A DNA stretch of 64,000 bases from an uncultured Paracoccaceae bacterium (GCA_951812305.1 CATOSB010000006.1:124001-188000), one strand, 5' to 3'; counted from the stretch's first letter, positions 9,742-18,638 are shown. Numbers and translations are program-made. Notes: a model not told the origin generated them from the sequence alone.

Positions 9742-10428
9742 ATGCAAAAACCATTGGCAGAATTCATTGGCACGTTCACTCTCGTCTTGTTTGGCTGTGG
9801 CGCGGCGGTACTGGCGGGCGGCGACATCGGCCTGACCGGCATCAGCTTTGCCTTCGGGCTGGCGCTGATCGCGATGGCCTATGGAATCGGCACCGTTTCG
9901 GGCTGTCACATCAACCCGGCGGTCAGCCTTGGCGCCGTTGCAGCGGGACGGATGACACTGGCCGAGGCCGTGCCGTACATGATCGCGCAAGTCGCTGGCG
10001 CAATTGCCGGTGCACTTGTTCTGATGCTGATCGCGTCCGGTAAAGCGGATTATTCCCTGGCTGAAAACGGGCTGGGCCAAAACGGCTGGGGCGCAGGGTA
10101 TCTTGGCGAATACAACATGACAGCAGCGTTCCTGTTCGAAGTCGTGGCAACCTTTCTCTTCATGGTGGTGATCCTTGGGGCCACCGGGCCGGGCGCCCCG
10201 GCTGCGATGGCGGGTCTTGCCATCGGCCTGACGCTTGTCGTCATCCATCTGGTCGGGATCAACGTGACCGGCGTGTCGGTAAACCCCGCACGTTCCATTG
10301 GCCCGGCGCTTTTTGCCGGTGGTACCGCGCTGGCGCAGCTTTGGCTGTTCATCATCGCACCGATCATCGGCGCAGTCGCTGCCGGGATGCTGTTTCGCAG
10401 CGGGATGCTGGACGGCAGTGCCGAATAG
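9742..10428 (+). CDS. aqpZ: Aquaporin Z
   Basis: This is an inner-membrane water channel of the MIP family. The 228-aa protein has six predicted membrane spans in two repeats, each with an NPA half-helix: NPA at residue 58 (SGCHINPAVS) and at 181 (GVSVNPARS). The Arg after the second NPA and the small residue positions fit a water-selective AqpZ rather than a glycerol facilitator. The length is normal. The IS cluster starts about 70 bp downstream. Confidence 0.92.
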   Translation: MQKPLAEFIGTFTLVLFGCGAAVLAGGDIGLTGISFAFGLALIAMAYGIGTVSGCHINPAVSLGAVAAGRMTLAEAVPYMIAQVAGAIAGALVLMLIASGKADYSLAENGLGQNGWGAGYLGEYNMTAAFLFEVVATFLFMVVILGATGPGAPAAMAGLAIGLTLVVIHLVGINVTGVSVNPARSIGPALFAGGTALAQLWLFIIAPIIGAVAAGMLFRSGMLDGSAE

Positions 10429-10505
10429 GAGCATTTATCGGCCAGCGGGGCTGTCTGTTGGCCGGATCCACCTGTGTTGTCCGCCCTGGACCAAGGACAT
10501 GACCC

Positions 10506-11695
10506 CTTACCACCCTTCAAAATTTCCGGATCTGATTTGACGTTTGTCTGATCTGTGTGATTCAAGGAGTCTCCACTGCTGATATTGGAGGCTGGTTTGT
10601 TGGGAAATGTTTGTTTTTCAGAGCTTTATTCGAAGGTTGAGGCGGATTTTCAGGACCGCTTGCTCGGGTATCACAAGTCGCGCCGGGAGGGATTGTGCAT
10701 CATAGCAAGCGTGATTTTGAACACGCGCAGCGTCAATCTGATGGAAAATGCGGCTGCTTTGCCCCGCGATATCGGCTCTGTGGACCACCGCTATCAATAC
10801 ATTTCGCGGGTTCTGGGCAATCCTCACATCGATACTGATGAGATCATGCAGGCCTATGTTGGTGAAATTTTCCGCCGCCAGTGTGAGGCCGGAGAAACGA
10901 TTGTGGTGGCCCTTGATCAAAGCAAGCTCAACGAAGGGCATGAGGTTTTGATGTTATCGGTGCGGATGCGGGATCGGGCCCTCCCGGTCGCCTGGCGTGT
11001 ACGCCAGACCAAAGGGCCGATTGGATGGCGCGTGCAACATGAGCTTTTGGAAGCAGTCCGCCCATGGCTCCCGGCGGATGCGCGTGTGTTGCTGGCGGGA
11101 GATCGGTTTTATGGAACCGCCCGATTGGTCGCATGGTGCCAGGAGGCTGGATGGGACTACCGGCTGCGCATGAAGGGAAATATCACACTGCAACATCAGG
11201 GTGGCGAGATGATGACGCGCGAAATTGCCCAACTGATGCCCGAAGGGCTTGTAAACGCTGAGCTTTACGGAACGGGCGTCTTTAGCAACATTGGAGTGCT
11301 TCACGAGGAGGGGCACAAAGAGCCTTGGATTATTGCCATGAATGCAGCACCGTCCGAGTACAAGGTGCTCGATTATGGAATGCGTTGGGGAATTGAAGCC
11401 ATGTTCTCCGACTTCAAAACCCGGGGCTTTGAAATTACTCAAAGCCAGATCAAAAAGCCGGATCGATTGGCCCGCCTCATTTTGGTGCTGGCAATCGCCA
11501 TGTACTGGGCTGTTTCAACCGGAGCAAACGAAGAGCACCACGTCGCAATACGCGGCGAAAAAAGGGGATTCGAAAAGCCCGAAGGTCCTTATGCTCTCTC
11601 TTCAAGACAGGCCTTCGTGCTATCCGACGATGCCTCGCAGGTTATGCCAAAATCCCCAAGCTCTGGGATGTCTGGCTAAATTGAAGGGTGGTAAG
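10506..11695 (+). mobile_element. IS4-family insertion sequence (1190 bp)
   Basis: The element has perfect 15-bp terminal inverted repeats, CTTACCACCCTTCAA at 10506-10520 and its complement at 11681-11695. It is bracketed by a 9-bp direct repeat ACATGACCC (10497-10505 and 11696-11704), the target duplication expected of the IS4 family. It contains a single transposase gene. The intact ends and perfect duplication suggest a fairly recent insertion downstream of aqpZ. Confidence 0.93.
10585..11679 (+). CDS. IS4-family transposase, C-terminus frameshifted
   Basis: The DDE transposase has Asp111 (VVALDQSKL), Asp173 (LLAGDRFYG) and Glu271 within the IS4 signature Y-x2-R-x3-E-x6-K (YGMRWGIEAMFSDFK). 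It begins with TTG. In the annotated frame the last ~50 residues (from about EEHHVAIRGEK) do not look like a transposase. The minus-one frame over the same DNA reads RSLCSLFKTGLRAIRRCLAG, then YAKIPKLWDVWL, the usual IS4 C-terminus. A shift near the six-A run at 11558-11563 would join them. This is either decay, sequencing error or programmed frameshifting. Confidence 0.85.
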   Translation: MEAGLLGNVCFSELYSKVEADFQDRLLGYHKSRREGLCIIASVILNTRSVNLMENAAALPRDIGSVDHRYQYISRVLGNPHIDTDEIMQAYVGEIFRRQCEAGETIVVALDQSKLNEGHEVLMLSVRMRDRALPVAWRVRQTKGPIGWRVQHELLEAVRPWLPADARVLLAGDRFYGTARLVAWCQEAGWDYRLRMKGNITLQHQGGEMMTREIAQLMPEGLVNAELYGTGVFSNIGVLHEEGHKEPWIIAMNAAPSEYKVLDYGMRWGIEAMFSDFKTRGFEITQSQIKKPDRLARLILVLAIAMYWAVSTGANEEHHVAIRGEKRGFEKPEGPYALSSRQAFVLSDDASQVMPKSPSSGMSG

Positions 11696-11753
11696 ACATG
11701 ACCCGCATGTGAATTGACGGTGTCGGCAGGTGGACGCTAAATATAACATATTC

Positions 11754-13270
11754 GTAACTCCCAAGCACCCTGTCCGATAGGGTTGCGGGGTTTTGTTCCG
11801 TCAGAGCCGTGCGATGATCTGAGGTGGTGACAGGGTCAGGATTTCCAGGATGTTGAACCCGTGTTTTCTGGCCGTCGAGATGACGGACCTGATGTCGGCG
11901 AAGACCCGCGCGCCCTCGAGGGTGCGGAAGGTGCCCGAGATTTTCATGCGCAGCTTCATCATGCGCAGGTCCTGTTCGGCCTGATTGTTTGTGAATGGGA
12001 CCGCGAAGTCGGCGATGAATCGCAAAACGTCATCGCGGTAGTCACGCAGGCGGAGGAGCAGGTTGTGGCCTGGCCGCCTGGCTTTTCGGCCGCGGGTGCC
12101 GGGGCTTTTGGCCAGCGGGGGCTGGCGTTCGTGGAAGGCGAGCCCCTTGGCGAGGATCGCCATGTATCTGGTGACGATACCCTGGCGAACCAGTTCCGGG
12201 AGTTCGGTCTCGCCTTGATCCTGAGCCGCGCATCTGAGCTGATTGGCGCTATGAAGCACTGCGCTCATCTCCGTCGCCCAAGGCTCTTTTTCGATCTCTT
12301 CGATGGCCTTGAGTTCGCGCAAGTGATGCGCCCCGCAGAGGGCGTGGGCGTCCACTCCGCTCATATGGGCGTAGTAGGGTTTCCAGTGATCATGAATGAT
12401 CGTCCCGCCGGTCAGGAAGGTTGGAACAGCACCGCGTTTGGCGCTGATGCGGTAATGGGTGAAGGCGGTATTGCAGATCGTGTGCAGCCAGTGCAGCTTG
12501 CCGGCAACACGAAGTCCGGTCTCGTCCAGATGCCGAACGCCGCCTTCGGCAAGCCGGGCGAGAATGTGTTCAACCACGACACCCATCTTATTTGCCGCGC
12601 CGCGCGTCCAGTTGGTCACGCTGGCCGCGCACAAGCTGGTGGCCCCAAACAGGTCGCGCATAAGCTGGCAGACCCGATCCTCGGGTATCAGCTGCTGAAC
12701 ATTGCAATAGACCGCCACTGCCCGCATGCGCGTGCCATATTGCACATGCGCGGCCACGCCATCGGGAAAGCCAGCCGTCGTCGTGGCTCGACAATGGTCG
12801 CAACAATAAACCGCCGCCTGATGCTCGGTGACCTCCAGGCGTGGCGCAGGCAAGTCGAACACCTGACGCTTCTCGATCCCTTTCACCATCTCCGCCGTCA
12901 GGGCGCTCTGACAGGCGCTGCAATGCGTCGCCTCATGCCGTTCGACAAAGTCGGGTGTTGACGTCTGGCGCAGGGTGTCGCCCCGGTGGCCAACTTGGCC
13001 GCCACTTTTCTTTCCGGATTTGCCACGCAGGCTGCGCGGGGCTGGCTTCTTCAGGCCATCACTTGAAGGGGGCTTGCTGCTATTGCTGCTGTTCTTGGCC
13101 AACTGTCGGCGCAGGTCCGTGATCTCTTCCGCCATGCTCGCCAACGCAGCTTCAAGCTCAGCGATCCGACGCAGAGCCGTGGCGAGAAGTTGTTCAAGGG
13201 CGGCAACCTGATCCATCCCACCACTGATTCAGAGAAATCAACCCGGCGCCACAGAATTCAGACAAGAAAG
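11754..13270 (-). mobile_element. IS66-family element (ISBst12-type), copy 1, truncated
   Basis: It begins with the terminal repeat GTAACTCCCAAGCACCC (11754) and is cut at 13270, where copy 2 starts. It lacks the last ~84 bp of a 1601-bp element. It is preceded by ACATATTC (11746-11753), which recurs after copy 2 at 14872-14879, so the tandem pair shares one 8-bp target duplication. Only a tnpC-like gene is present and tnpA/tnpB are absent, as in the ISBst12 subgroup. Confidence 0.9.
11801..13216 (-). CDS. IS66-family transposase (TnpC-like), copy 1
   Basis: This 471-aa DDE transposase starts with a coiled-coil (MDQVAALEQLLATALRRIAE). The IS66 hallmark NSSNSSKPPSSDG is near residue 42, followed by a Cys-rich zinc-finger region (CSACQ ... 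CCDHC). The catalytic set is Asp231 (HLDETGL), Asp276 (HDHWKPY) and Glu414 (NNQAEQDL). It differs from copy 2 at four residues, for instance KHGFN here against KHRFN in the other copies. Confidence 0.95.
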   Translation of the reverse strand: MDQVAALEQLLATALRRIAELEAALASMAEEITDLRRQLAKNSSNSSKPPSSDGLKKPAPRSLRGKSGKKSGGQVGHRGDTLRQTSTPDFVERHEATHCSACQSALTAEMVKGIEKRQVFDLPAPRLEVTEHQAAVYCCDHCRATTTAGFPDGVAAHVQYGTRMRAVAVYCNVQQLIPEDRVCQLMRDLFGATSLCAASVTNWTRGAANKMGVVVEHILARLAEGGVRHLDETGLRVAGKLHWLHTICNTAFTHYRISAKRGAVPTFLTGGTIIHDHWKPYYAHMSGVDAHALCGAHHLRELKAIEEIEKEPWATEMSAVLHSANQLRCAAQDQGETELPELVRQGIVTRYMAILAKGLAFHERQPPLAKSPGTRGRKARRPGHNLLLRLRDYRDDVLRFIADFAVPFTNNQAEQDLRMMKLRMKISGTFRTLEGARVFADIRSVISTARKHGFNILEILTLSPPQIIARL

Positions 13271-14871
13271 GTAACTCCCAAGCACCCTGTCCGATAGGGT
13301 TGCGGGGTTTTGTTCCGTCAGAGCCGTGCGATGATCTGAGGTGGTGACAGGGTCAGGATTTCCAGGATGTTGAACCGGTGTTTTCTGGCCGTCGAGATGA
13401 CGGACCTGATGTCGGCGAAGACCCGCGCGCCCTCGAGGGTGCGGAAGGTGCCCGAGATTTTCATGCGCAGCTTCATCATGCGCAGGTCCTGTTCGGCCTG
13501 ATTGTTTGTGAATGGGACCGCGAAGTCGGCGATGAATCGCAAAACGTCATCGCGGTAGTCACGCAGGCGGAGGAGCAGGTTGTGGCCTGGCCGCCTGGCT
13601 TTTTGGCCGCGGGTGCCGGGGCTTTTGGCCAGCGGGGGCTGGCGTTCGTGGAAGGCGAGCCCCTTGGCGAGGATCGCCATGTATCTGGTGACTATACCCT
13701 GGCGAACCAGTTCCGGGAGTTCGGTCTCGCCTTGATCCTGAGCCGCGCATCTGAGCTGATTGGCGCTATGAAGCACTGCGCTCATCTCCGTCGCCCAAGG
13801 CTCTTTTTCGATCTCTTCGATGGCCTTGAGTTCGCGCAAGTGATGCGCCCCGCAGAGGACGTGGGCGTCCACTCCGCTCATATGGGCGTAGTAGGGTTTC
13901 CAGTGATCATGAATGATCGTCCCGCCGGTCAGGAAGGTTGGAACAGCACCGCGTTTGGCGCTGATGCGGTAATGGGTGAAGGCGGTATCGCAGATCGTGT
14001 GCAGCCAGTGCAGCTTGCCGGCAACACGAAGTCCGGTCTCGTCCAGATGCCGAACGCCGCCTTCGGCAAGCCGGGCGAGAATGTGTTCAACCACGACACC
14101 CATCTTATTTGCCGCGCCGCGCGTCCAGTTGGTCACGCTGGCCGCGCACAAGCTGGTGGCCCCAAACAGGTCGCGCATAAGCTGGCAGACCCGATCCTCG
14201 GGTATCAGCTGCTGAACATTGCAATAGACCGCCACTGCCCGCATGCGCGTGCCATATTGCACATGCGCGGCCACGCCATCGGGAAAGCCAGCCGTCGTCG
14301 TGGCTCGACAATGGTCGCAACAATAAACCGCCGCCTGATGCTCGGTGACCTCCAGGCGTGGCGCAGGCAAGTCGAACACCTGACGCTTCTCGATCCCTTT
14401 CACCATCTCCGCCGTCAGGGCGCTCTGACAGGCGCTGCAATGCGTCGCCTCATGCCGTTCGACAAAGTCGGGTGTTGACGTCTGGCGCAGGGTGTCGCCC
14501 CGGTGGCCAACTTGGCCGCCACTTTTCTTTCCGGATTTGCCACGCAGGCTGCGCGGGGCTGGCTTCTTCAGGCCATCACTTGAAGGGGGCTTGCTGCTAT
14601 TGCTGCTGTTCTTGGCCAACTGTCGGCGCAGGTCCGTGATCTCTTCCGCCATGCTCGCCAACGCAGCTTCAAGCTCAGCGATCCGACGCAGAGCCGTGGC
14701 GAGAAGTTGTTCAAGGGCGGCAACCTGATCCATCCCACCACTGATTCAGAGAAATCAACCCGGCGCCACAGAATTCAGACAAGAAAGAAAAAAAACACGC
14801 GCAAAATGGCAAATTCGACTCACCATAAAACTGACAATAACACTCAAACGTGGGGGGTGCTTGGGAGTTAC
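13271..14871 (-). mobile_element. IS66-family element, copy 2 (1601 bp, complete)
   Basis: This is a full-length element with 17-bp perfect ends (GTAACTCCCAAGCACCC and its complement). It abuts truncated copy 1 directly on the left and the shared target duplicate ACATATTC on the right. Its right end lies 37 bp upstream of the GTG start of the L,D-transpeptidase gene, so it has replaced that gene's upstream region. Confidence 0.93.
13318..14733 (-). CDS. IS66-family transposase (TnpC-like), copy 2
   Basis: This 471-aa product has the same architecture and intact D-D-E residues as copy 1. Unlike the others it has a Val in DAHVLCGAHH and a Gln in TRGQKARR. It is preceded by a 138-bp leader containing an A-rich tract. 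Confidence 0.95.
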   Translation of the reverse strand: MDQVAALEQLLATALRRIAELEAALASMAEEITDLRRQLAKNSSNSSKPPSSDGLKKPAPRSLRGKSGKKSGGQVGHRGDTLRQTSTPDFVERHEATHCSACQSALTAEMVKGIEKRQVFDLPAPRLEVTEHQAAVYCCDHCRATTTAGFPDGVAAHVQYGTRMRAVAVYCNVQQLIPEDRVCQLMRDLFGATSLCAASVTNWTRGAANKMGVVVEHILARLAEGGVRHLDETGLRVAGKLHWLHTICDTAFTHYRISAKRGAVPTFLTGGTIIHDHWKPYYAHMSGVDAHVLCGAHHLRELKAIEEIEKEPWATEMSAVLHSANQLRCAAQDQGETELPELVRQGIVTRYMAILAKGLAFHERQPPLAKSPGTRGQKARRPGHNLLLRLRDYRDDVLRFIADFAVPFTNNQAEQDLRMMKLRMKISGTFRTLEGARVFADIRSVISTARKHRFNILEILTLSPPQIIARL

Positions 14872-15274
14872 ACATATTCACACAAATCCCATTGCCCGGA
14901 GTATTATTGTGCTTAACAGAAGACATTTCATCGCAAGTGCCGGTGCTGCAATCGCCGCGCCGACTGTTTCGCTGGCGAAGGAATCTTATACCATTCCCGA
15001 AGAACACATGCCGGTGAATGTTCGCATTCAGAAGGGCATTCCGCCAGGTGAAATCCACGTCGATCCGAACCGGTATTACCTTTACTGGACGTTGGAAAAG
15101 CGCCGCGCAATTCGCTATGTCGTGGGCGTCGGCAAGCGGGGCTTGTACGAGTCCGGCACCTTCACGGTTGGCGCCAAGAAAGAGTGGCCGTCATGGAAAC
15201 CGACCGAAGACATGATCGAGCGCAATCCCTATTATAACCCCGATTCTGGATAAGACGTTGGCGTCACCAGTGCA

Positions 15275-15715
15275 CTACTCGACAGAATTTTTTCGTAGTT
15301 TTTTGATTCGTTTTTTACGATACTCGTTGACCCTTTTTCGCAGAGGGTTGCGATGAGGGATTTCCACCATTGTTATGGAAATGATCCTCGGTTCTCTCAA
15401 AGCCTCATTTGGCTCCAGTTCAACGGCAATTCCGCCAAACTCTCCAAGAAATAGAACATTTGAAACGGTTTCGTGATCTGCTTTGAATGTATCAGGGTCA
15501 TTTTTCCGTACGTGTTTCGGGATGATCACCTGAAAGGGAGTGGCAGCCATCAGATCGAGCACAAGTGTCATGGTTCTTTTAGGGAGCGCAGCCAGTTCAT
15601 TGAGCTTATCCGTGAGGGCGTAGAAACGGTTGGGGTCCTCTTCCATCATGTCGAACATGAGGTCCCGGATCTTCTCATAAGCGAGATCTTCGTTGATTGG
15701 GAAGTTGTTCTCCAT
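15275..15715 (-). CDS. Passenger protein of the IS982-like element, unknown function
   Basis: This 146-aa product reads from MENNFPINEDLAYEKIRDLM. An acidic helical N-terminus (DMMEEDPNRFYALTDKLNEL) is followed by a beta-rich middle (TPFQVIIPKHVRKNDPDTF, VLFLGEFGGIAVELEP). The tail is strongly basic (RKRVNEYRKKRIKKLRK) and likely binds nucleic acid. The frame is open upstream to 15841, but the N-terminal extension would overlap the transposase start. No family is recognised. Its conservation in both copies of the element argues that it is a real part of it. Confidence 0.65.
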   Translation of the reverse strand: MENNFPINEDLAYEKIRDLMFDMMEEDPNRFYALTDKLNELAALPKRTMTLVLDLMAATPFQVIIPKHVRKNDPDTFKADHETVSNVLFLGEFGGIAVELEPNEALREPRIISITMVEIPHRNPLRKRVNEYRKKRIKKLRKNSVE

Positions 15716-15843
15716 GGCGCGCACCTTTTGCCCCGTGTTGACCAGCCTGAATGCCCCCGTGATTAGTATGGGGTGAGAGGGGTTTCCAAGTACGTTGCCC
15801 CATGATTCAAGGTTCAAAAGCGACACAATATGGACCGCCACTC

Positions 15844-16737
15844 ATGTCGATCACTAACACCGCACTTTTTGTCTGTCTCGATGATTTTGCAAAAACCTAC
15901 GAGGACTGGGAGCGCCACCGGTTGATCCCCTCGGGTCGTCAGAGGCTTCGCTCCGGCAAGCTGACCCTGGGGGAGAGCCTGTTCATCATGGTCTTGTTTC
16001 ACTTGTCGCCGTTCAAGGACTTCAAACATTATTGGATTTATGGCGTTGAGCAGAAATACCGTGACTGCTTTGGCACCCTCCCGAGCTATGGTCGGTTTGT
16101 CAGCCTCATGCCAAGATTAATGGTGCCGTTTTGCATACTGCTGCACTGCTTCAGCGGTGAAAAAACCGGCGTCTATTTTGCCGACAGCACTAAGCTCGCG
16201 GTCTGCCACAATGCCCGCATTAATCGAAACAAGGTCTTCAAGGGGCTGGCAAAGCGCGGTCGCAGCACAATGGGCTGGTTCTTTGGCTTCAAACTGCATC
16301 TAATCATCAACAACAAGGGGGAGATCATGGCCGTCAAAATCACGGCAGGTAATGTCGATGATCGAAAGCCGTTTGAAGCCATGATCGCGGGCCTCGAAGG
16401 CAAAATATTTGCTGATAAGGGCTATATCTCCAAATCCCTCTTCCAACGGCTCTGGCAGCGTGGCCTCCACCTCGTCACCGGCATTCGCCGCAACATGAAA
16501 AACTATCTCCTGCCAATCCTGAACAAAATCCTGTTGCGAAGGCGGTTCATCATCGAAACTCTGTTCGATAAGTTGAAAACCAGCATGGGACTGGAACACA
16601 CTCGACACAGATCGCCTGCCAACGCATTCGTACACCTCATCTCGTGTGTCGCAGCCTATATGCTCGGGAAAACCAAAGTTAAAATGGGACCCATAACCGT
16701 GCCGGAAACAATCAGGCAGGTCGAATACCAGATATAG
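15844..16737 (+). CDS. IS982-family transposase, copy 1
   Basis: This 297-aa DDE transposase has Asp114 ([11 protein letters not shown]), Asp191 (FADKGYIS) and Glu238 ([14 protein letters not shown]). The segment [20 protein letters not shown] followed by GWFFGFKLH is characteristic of IS982. The start [10 protein letters not shown] was chosen over an ATG 42 bp upstream because it gives the usual family length. It appears intact. Confidence 0.92.
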   Translation: MSITNTALFVCLDDFAKTYEDWERHRLIPSGRQRLRSGKLTLGESLFIMVLFHLSPFKDFKHYWIYGVEQKYRDCFGTLPSYGRFVSLMPRLMVPFCILLHCFSGEKTGVYFADSTKLAVCHNARINRNKVFKGLAKRGRSTMGWFFGFKLHLIINNKGEIMAVKITAGNVDDRKPFEAMIAGLEGKIFADKGYISKSLFQRLWQRGLHLVTGIRRNMKNYLLPILNKILLRRRFIIETLFDKLKTSMGLEHTRHRSPANAFVHLISCVAAYMLGKTKVKMGPITVPETIRQVEYQI

Positions 16738-17114
16738 CGCTTATCCAGAACTCAGGTTATTATAAGAAATTTGAAGATGGCGTTCCGGGTGGTCCATCCA
16801 ACCCGCTGGGCGCGCGGGCGCTATATCTGTTTTATCCCGGAAGCGGCGACAGTTTCCTGCGCATTCATGGCACACCGGAACCGTGGACGCTTGGGCAGGC
16901 AGTGTCCAACGGCTGCGCGCGGCTTGCCAACAGCCACATTCAGCATCTCTATGAGATGGTGCCGATCGGGACGAAGGTGGTTCTCTATCCGCAGGTTTAA
17001 TGCGGGCTGTTAGGTTACGGCAGCGATCCCGGAATGTTGCCGTAGTCTACCAACATCCCGAACTTACAATGCATCCCCGGCTGATCACATTTGGCCAATC
17101 ACGCTTTGCAACGC

Positions 17115-17300
17115 TTAGAAATCCACGGCAATTCCGTTCTTTTCCCAATCGCCATAACGCACCGGTTCCGGCCCATCCCGTCCGCCAAGTTCGGTCTTTG
17201 CTTTCTCGTCTGTCGCCTTCCTGCGCCGTTCTTCTGCCTCGGCCAACGCACGCTTTGCCGCTGGCGGCAGGTCCGGTTTTGATGTCTCCGTCACGCCCAA
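17115..17300 (-). CDS. DUF1674 protein, succinate dehydrogenase assembly factor 4-like
   Basis: This 61-aa product ends in TELGGRDGPEPVRYGDWEKN followed by GIAVDF, the DUF1674 signature. The family includes mitochondrial SDHAF4/Sdh8, which assists assembly of the flavinylated succinate dehydrogenase subunit. It has a charged helical middle (RALAEAEERRRKATDEKAK) and no membrane segment. It is divergent from rsmB. Confidence 0.88.
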   Translation of the reverse strand: MGVTETSKPDLPPAAKRALAEAEERRRKATDEKAKTELGGRDGPEPVRYGDWEKNGIAVDF

Positions 17301-17369
17301 ACTCTCACTGACATTGCACTTCGCTCTCTGTTATAGCCGCTCTGACGCAAAACCAACAGGCCGCCCCAC

Positions 17370-18638
17370 TTGTCTAAACCACACCCCTCTGCCCGCGCCG
17401 GTGCGCTGATCCTCTTGAATGGGGTAACAGCCAACCGGCGGCTTTTGACGGAACTCCTGCCCAAGTCCGTGGAACACCTGTCCCCACCAGACAGGGCCCG
17501 GGCACAACGGCTGGCGACGACGACGCTGCGCTGGGCCGACCGTGCCGACCGGATGCTGGGCCCCTACCTGCGTAACCGCCCGGAGGATCCGGTGCTGAAC
17601 GCCCTGCGCCTGGGCGTCGTGGAAATGGCGGAGCTTAATGGCGACCCGCATGGCGTGGTGCATGCGCTGGTGGGCATCGTCAAATCGACCGTCAGCCAAA
17701 GCAAATCGCGTCTCGTGAACGCGGTTCTGCGCAAGATCCCCGGTGATCTGGAAAAATGGCCCGAGCTGCCGGTGCCGCAAATGCCAAAATGGCTGCGCCG
17801 CGCGCTGCGCGATGCCTGGGGCAATGATGTCGTAAAAGCGCTGGAGACCGCGCATTCGATGGAACCGCCACTGGACATAACACCTAAACCCGACGCGCCC
17901 GGTGACCTTGCGCAGCTTGGCGGCGCGGTCTTGTCCAACGGCACAATCCGACTGACCAACCGCGGCCAGATCAGCAAACTGCCGGGCTATCCGGACGGCA
18001 CATGGTGGGTGCAGGATGCCGCTGCCTCGCTGCCTGCCGCGGTGCTTGGCGCGAAGGCGCGCGAGGCTGTACTTGACCTGTGCGCGGCGCCCGGTGGCAA
18101 GACCATGCAACTCGCCGCCACAGGTGCGACGGTCACTGCACTGGACGATTCCGAACGCCGGATGACCCGGTTGCGCGAAAATCTCGCGCGCACCAACCTG
18201 ACGGCAGCGATCACCATCGCCGATGCGCTGGAATGGCTGCCCAAATCGACCTTTGACGCGATCCTTTTGGATGCGCCCTGTTCGGCGACCGGAACGATCC
18301 GGCGGCATCCGGATCTGCCTTACGCAAAGTCGATGGAAGACATCGCTCCCCTGATCCCATTGCAAGCTGCCCTGCTTGACCGGGCGCTTGGCTTCCTCAG
18401 GCCCGGCGGCAGGCTGGTTTATTGTACCTGCTCGCTGCTGCCATCCGAAGGCGAGGATCAAATCGCGGCCCTGTTCGCGCGGTACCCCAAAGTGCAGGTT
18501 CACACCGAAAGCCTGAACGTTAGTGGCATCGATAAAGGCTGGATCGGGGAATTCGGCGTCCGCACGCGCCCCGATTTCTGGGCCGATGTGGGTGGCATGG
18601 ACGGCTTCTTTATCACCTGTCTGCGAAAACACGCCTGA
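17370..18638 (+). CDS. rsmB: 16S rRNA m5C methyltransferase, RsmB/NOL1-NOP2 family
   Basis: This SAM-dependent enzyme methylates cytosine 967-type sites in 16S rRNA. The 422-aa product has an N-terminal NusB-like helical domain (about 1-140) and the methyltransferase fold. The SAM motif is VLDLCAAPGGKTMQLAA; the two catalytic motifs are LLDAPCSATGTIRRHPD and VYCTCSLLPSEGEDQIA. The start is TTG. Assignment to RsmB rather than another family member rests on domain layout. Confidence 0.88.
   Translation: MSKPHPSARAGALILLNGVTANRRLLTELLPKSVEHLSPPDRARAQRLATTTLRWADRADRMLGPYLRNRPEDPVLNALRLGVVEMAELNGDPHGVVHALVGIVKSTVSQSKSRLVNAVLRKIPGDLEKWPELPVPQMPKWLRRALRDAWGNDVVKALETAHSMEPPLDITPKPDAPGDLAQLGGAVLSNGTIRLTNRGQISKLPGYPDGTWWVQDAAASLPAAVLGAKAREAVLDLCAAPGGKTMQLAATGATVTALDDSERRMTRLRENLARTNLTAAITIADALEWLPKSTFDAILLDAPCSATGTIRRHPDLPYAKSMEDIAPLIPLQAALLDRALGFLRPGGRLVYCTCSLLPSEGEDQIAALFARYPKVQVHTESLNVSGIDKGWIGEFGVRTRPDFWADVGGMDGFFITCLRKHA

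Larger units (their letters stand above)
15237..16757 (+). mobile_element. IS982-like element with passenger gene, copy 1 (1521 bp)
   Basis: The ends are imperfect inverted repeats sharing ACC..., then TTCTGGATAAG. The flanks are the 7-bp direct repeat TATTATA (15230-15236 and 16758-16764). It carries a rightward IS982-type transposase and a divergent 146-aa gene. Typical IS982 elements are near 1 kb with one gene, so this is an enlarged form. A copy of the same length and nearly identical sequence lies at 55318-56838. Confidence 0.9.
14909..17000 (+). pseudogene. L,D-transpeptidase (YkuD family), split by an IS982-like element
   Basis: L,D-transpeptidases cross-link peptidoglycan in the periplasm. 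A GTG at 14909 with GGAG upstream opens a frame beginning LNRRHFIASAGAAIAAPTVS, a Tat-like export signal. VGVGKRGLYESGTFTVGAKK and WPSWKPTEDMIERNPYY follow up to 15236. After the insertion, from 16765, come KKFEDGVPGGPSNPLGARA, RIHGTPEPW and the active-site segment SNGCARLANSHIQHLYEMVP. Removing 15237-16764 (the IS plus one 7-bp target copy) restores a continuous frame ending at 17000. The gene is inactivated and has also lost its native promoter to the upstream IS66 pair. Confidence 0.92.

Noticed and set aside
9511..10434. Upstream extension of the peroxiredoxin frame across the aqpZ antisense strand
   Set aside because: The RBS, ATG at 9510 and family length show the true start. The extension is Cys/His-rich antisense of aqpZ.
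11861..12961. 366-residue antisense frame present in the complete IS66 copies
   Set aside because: It is conserved only because the transposase is, and codon-position composition of the GC-rich gene explains the open frame.
10506..16757. Composite transposon or genomic island
   Set aside because: The elements are independent insertions with their own target duplications and carry no cargo apart from the IS982 passenger.
16771..17013. Separate gene on the plus strand in another frame
   Set aside because: It overlaps the 3' half of the split L,D-transpeptidase, whose family motifs are in a different frame.
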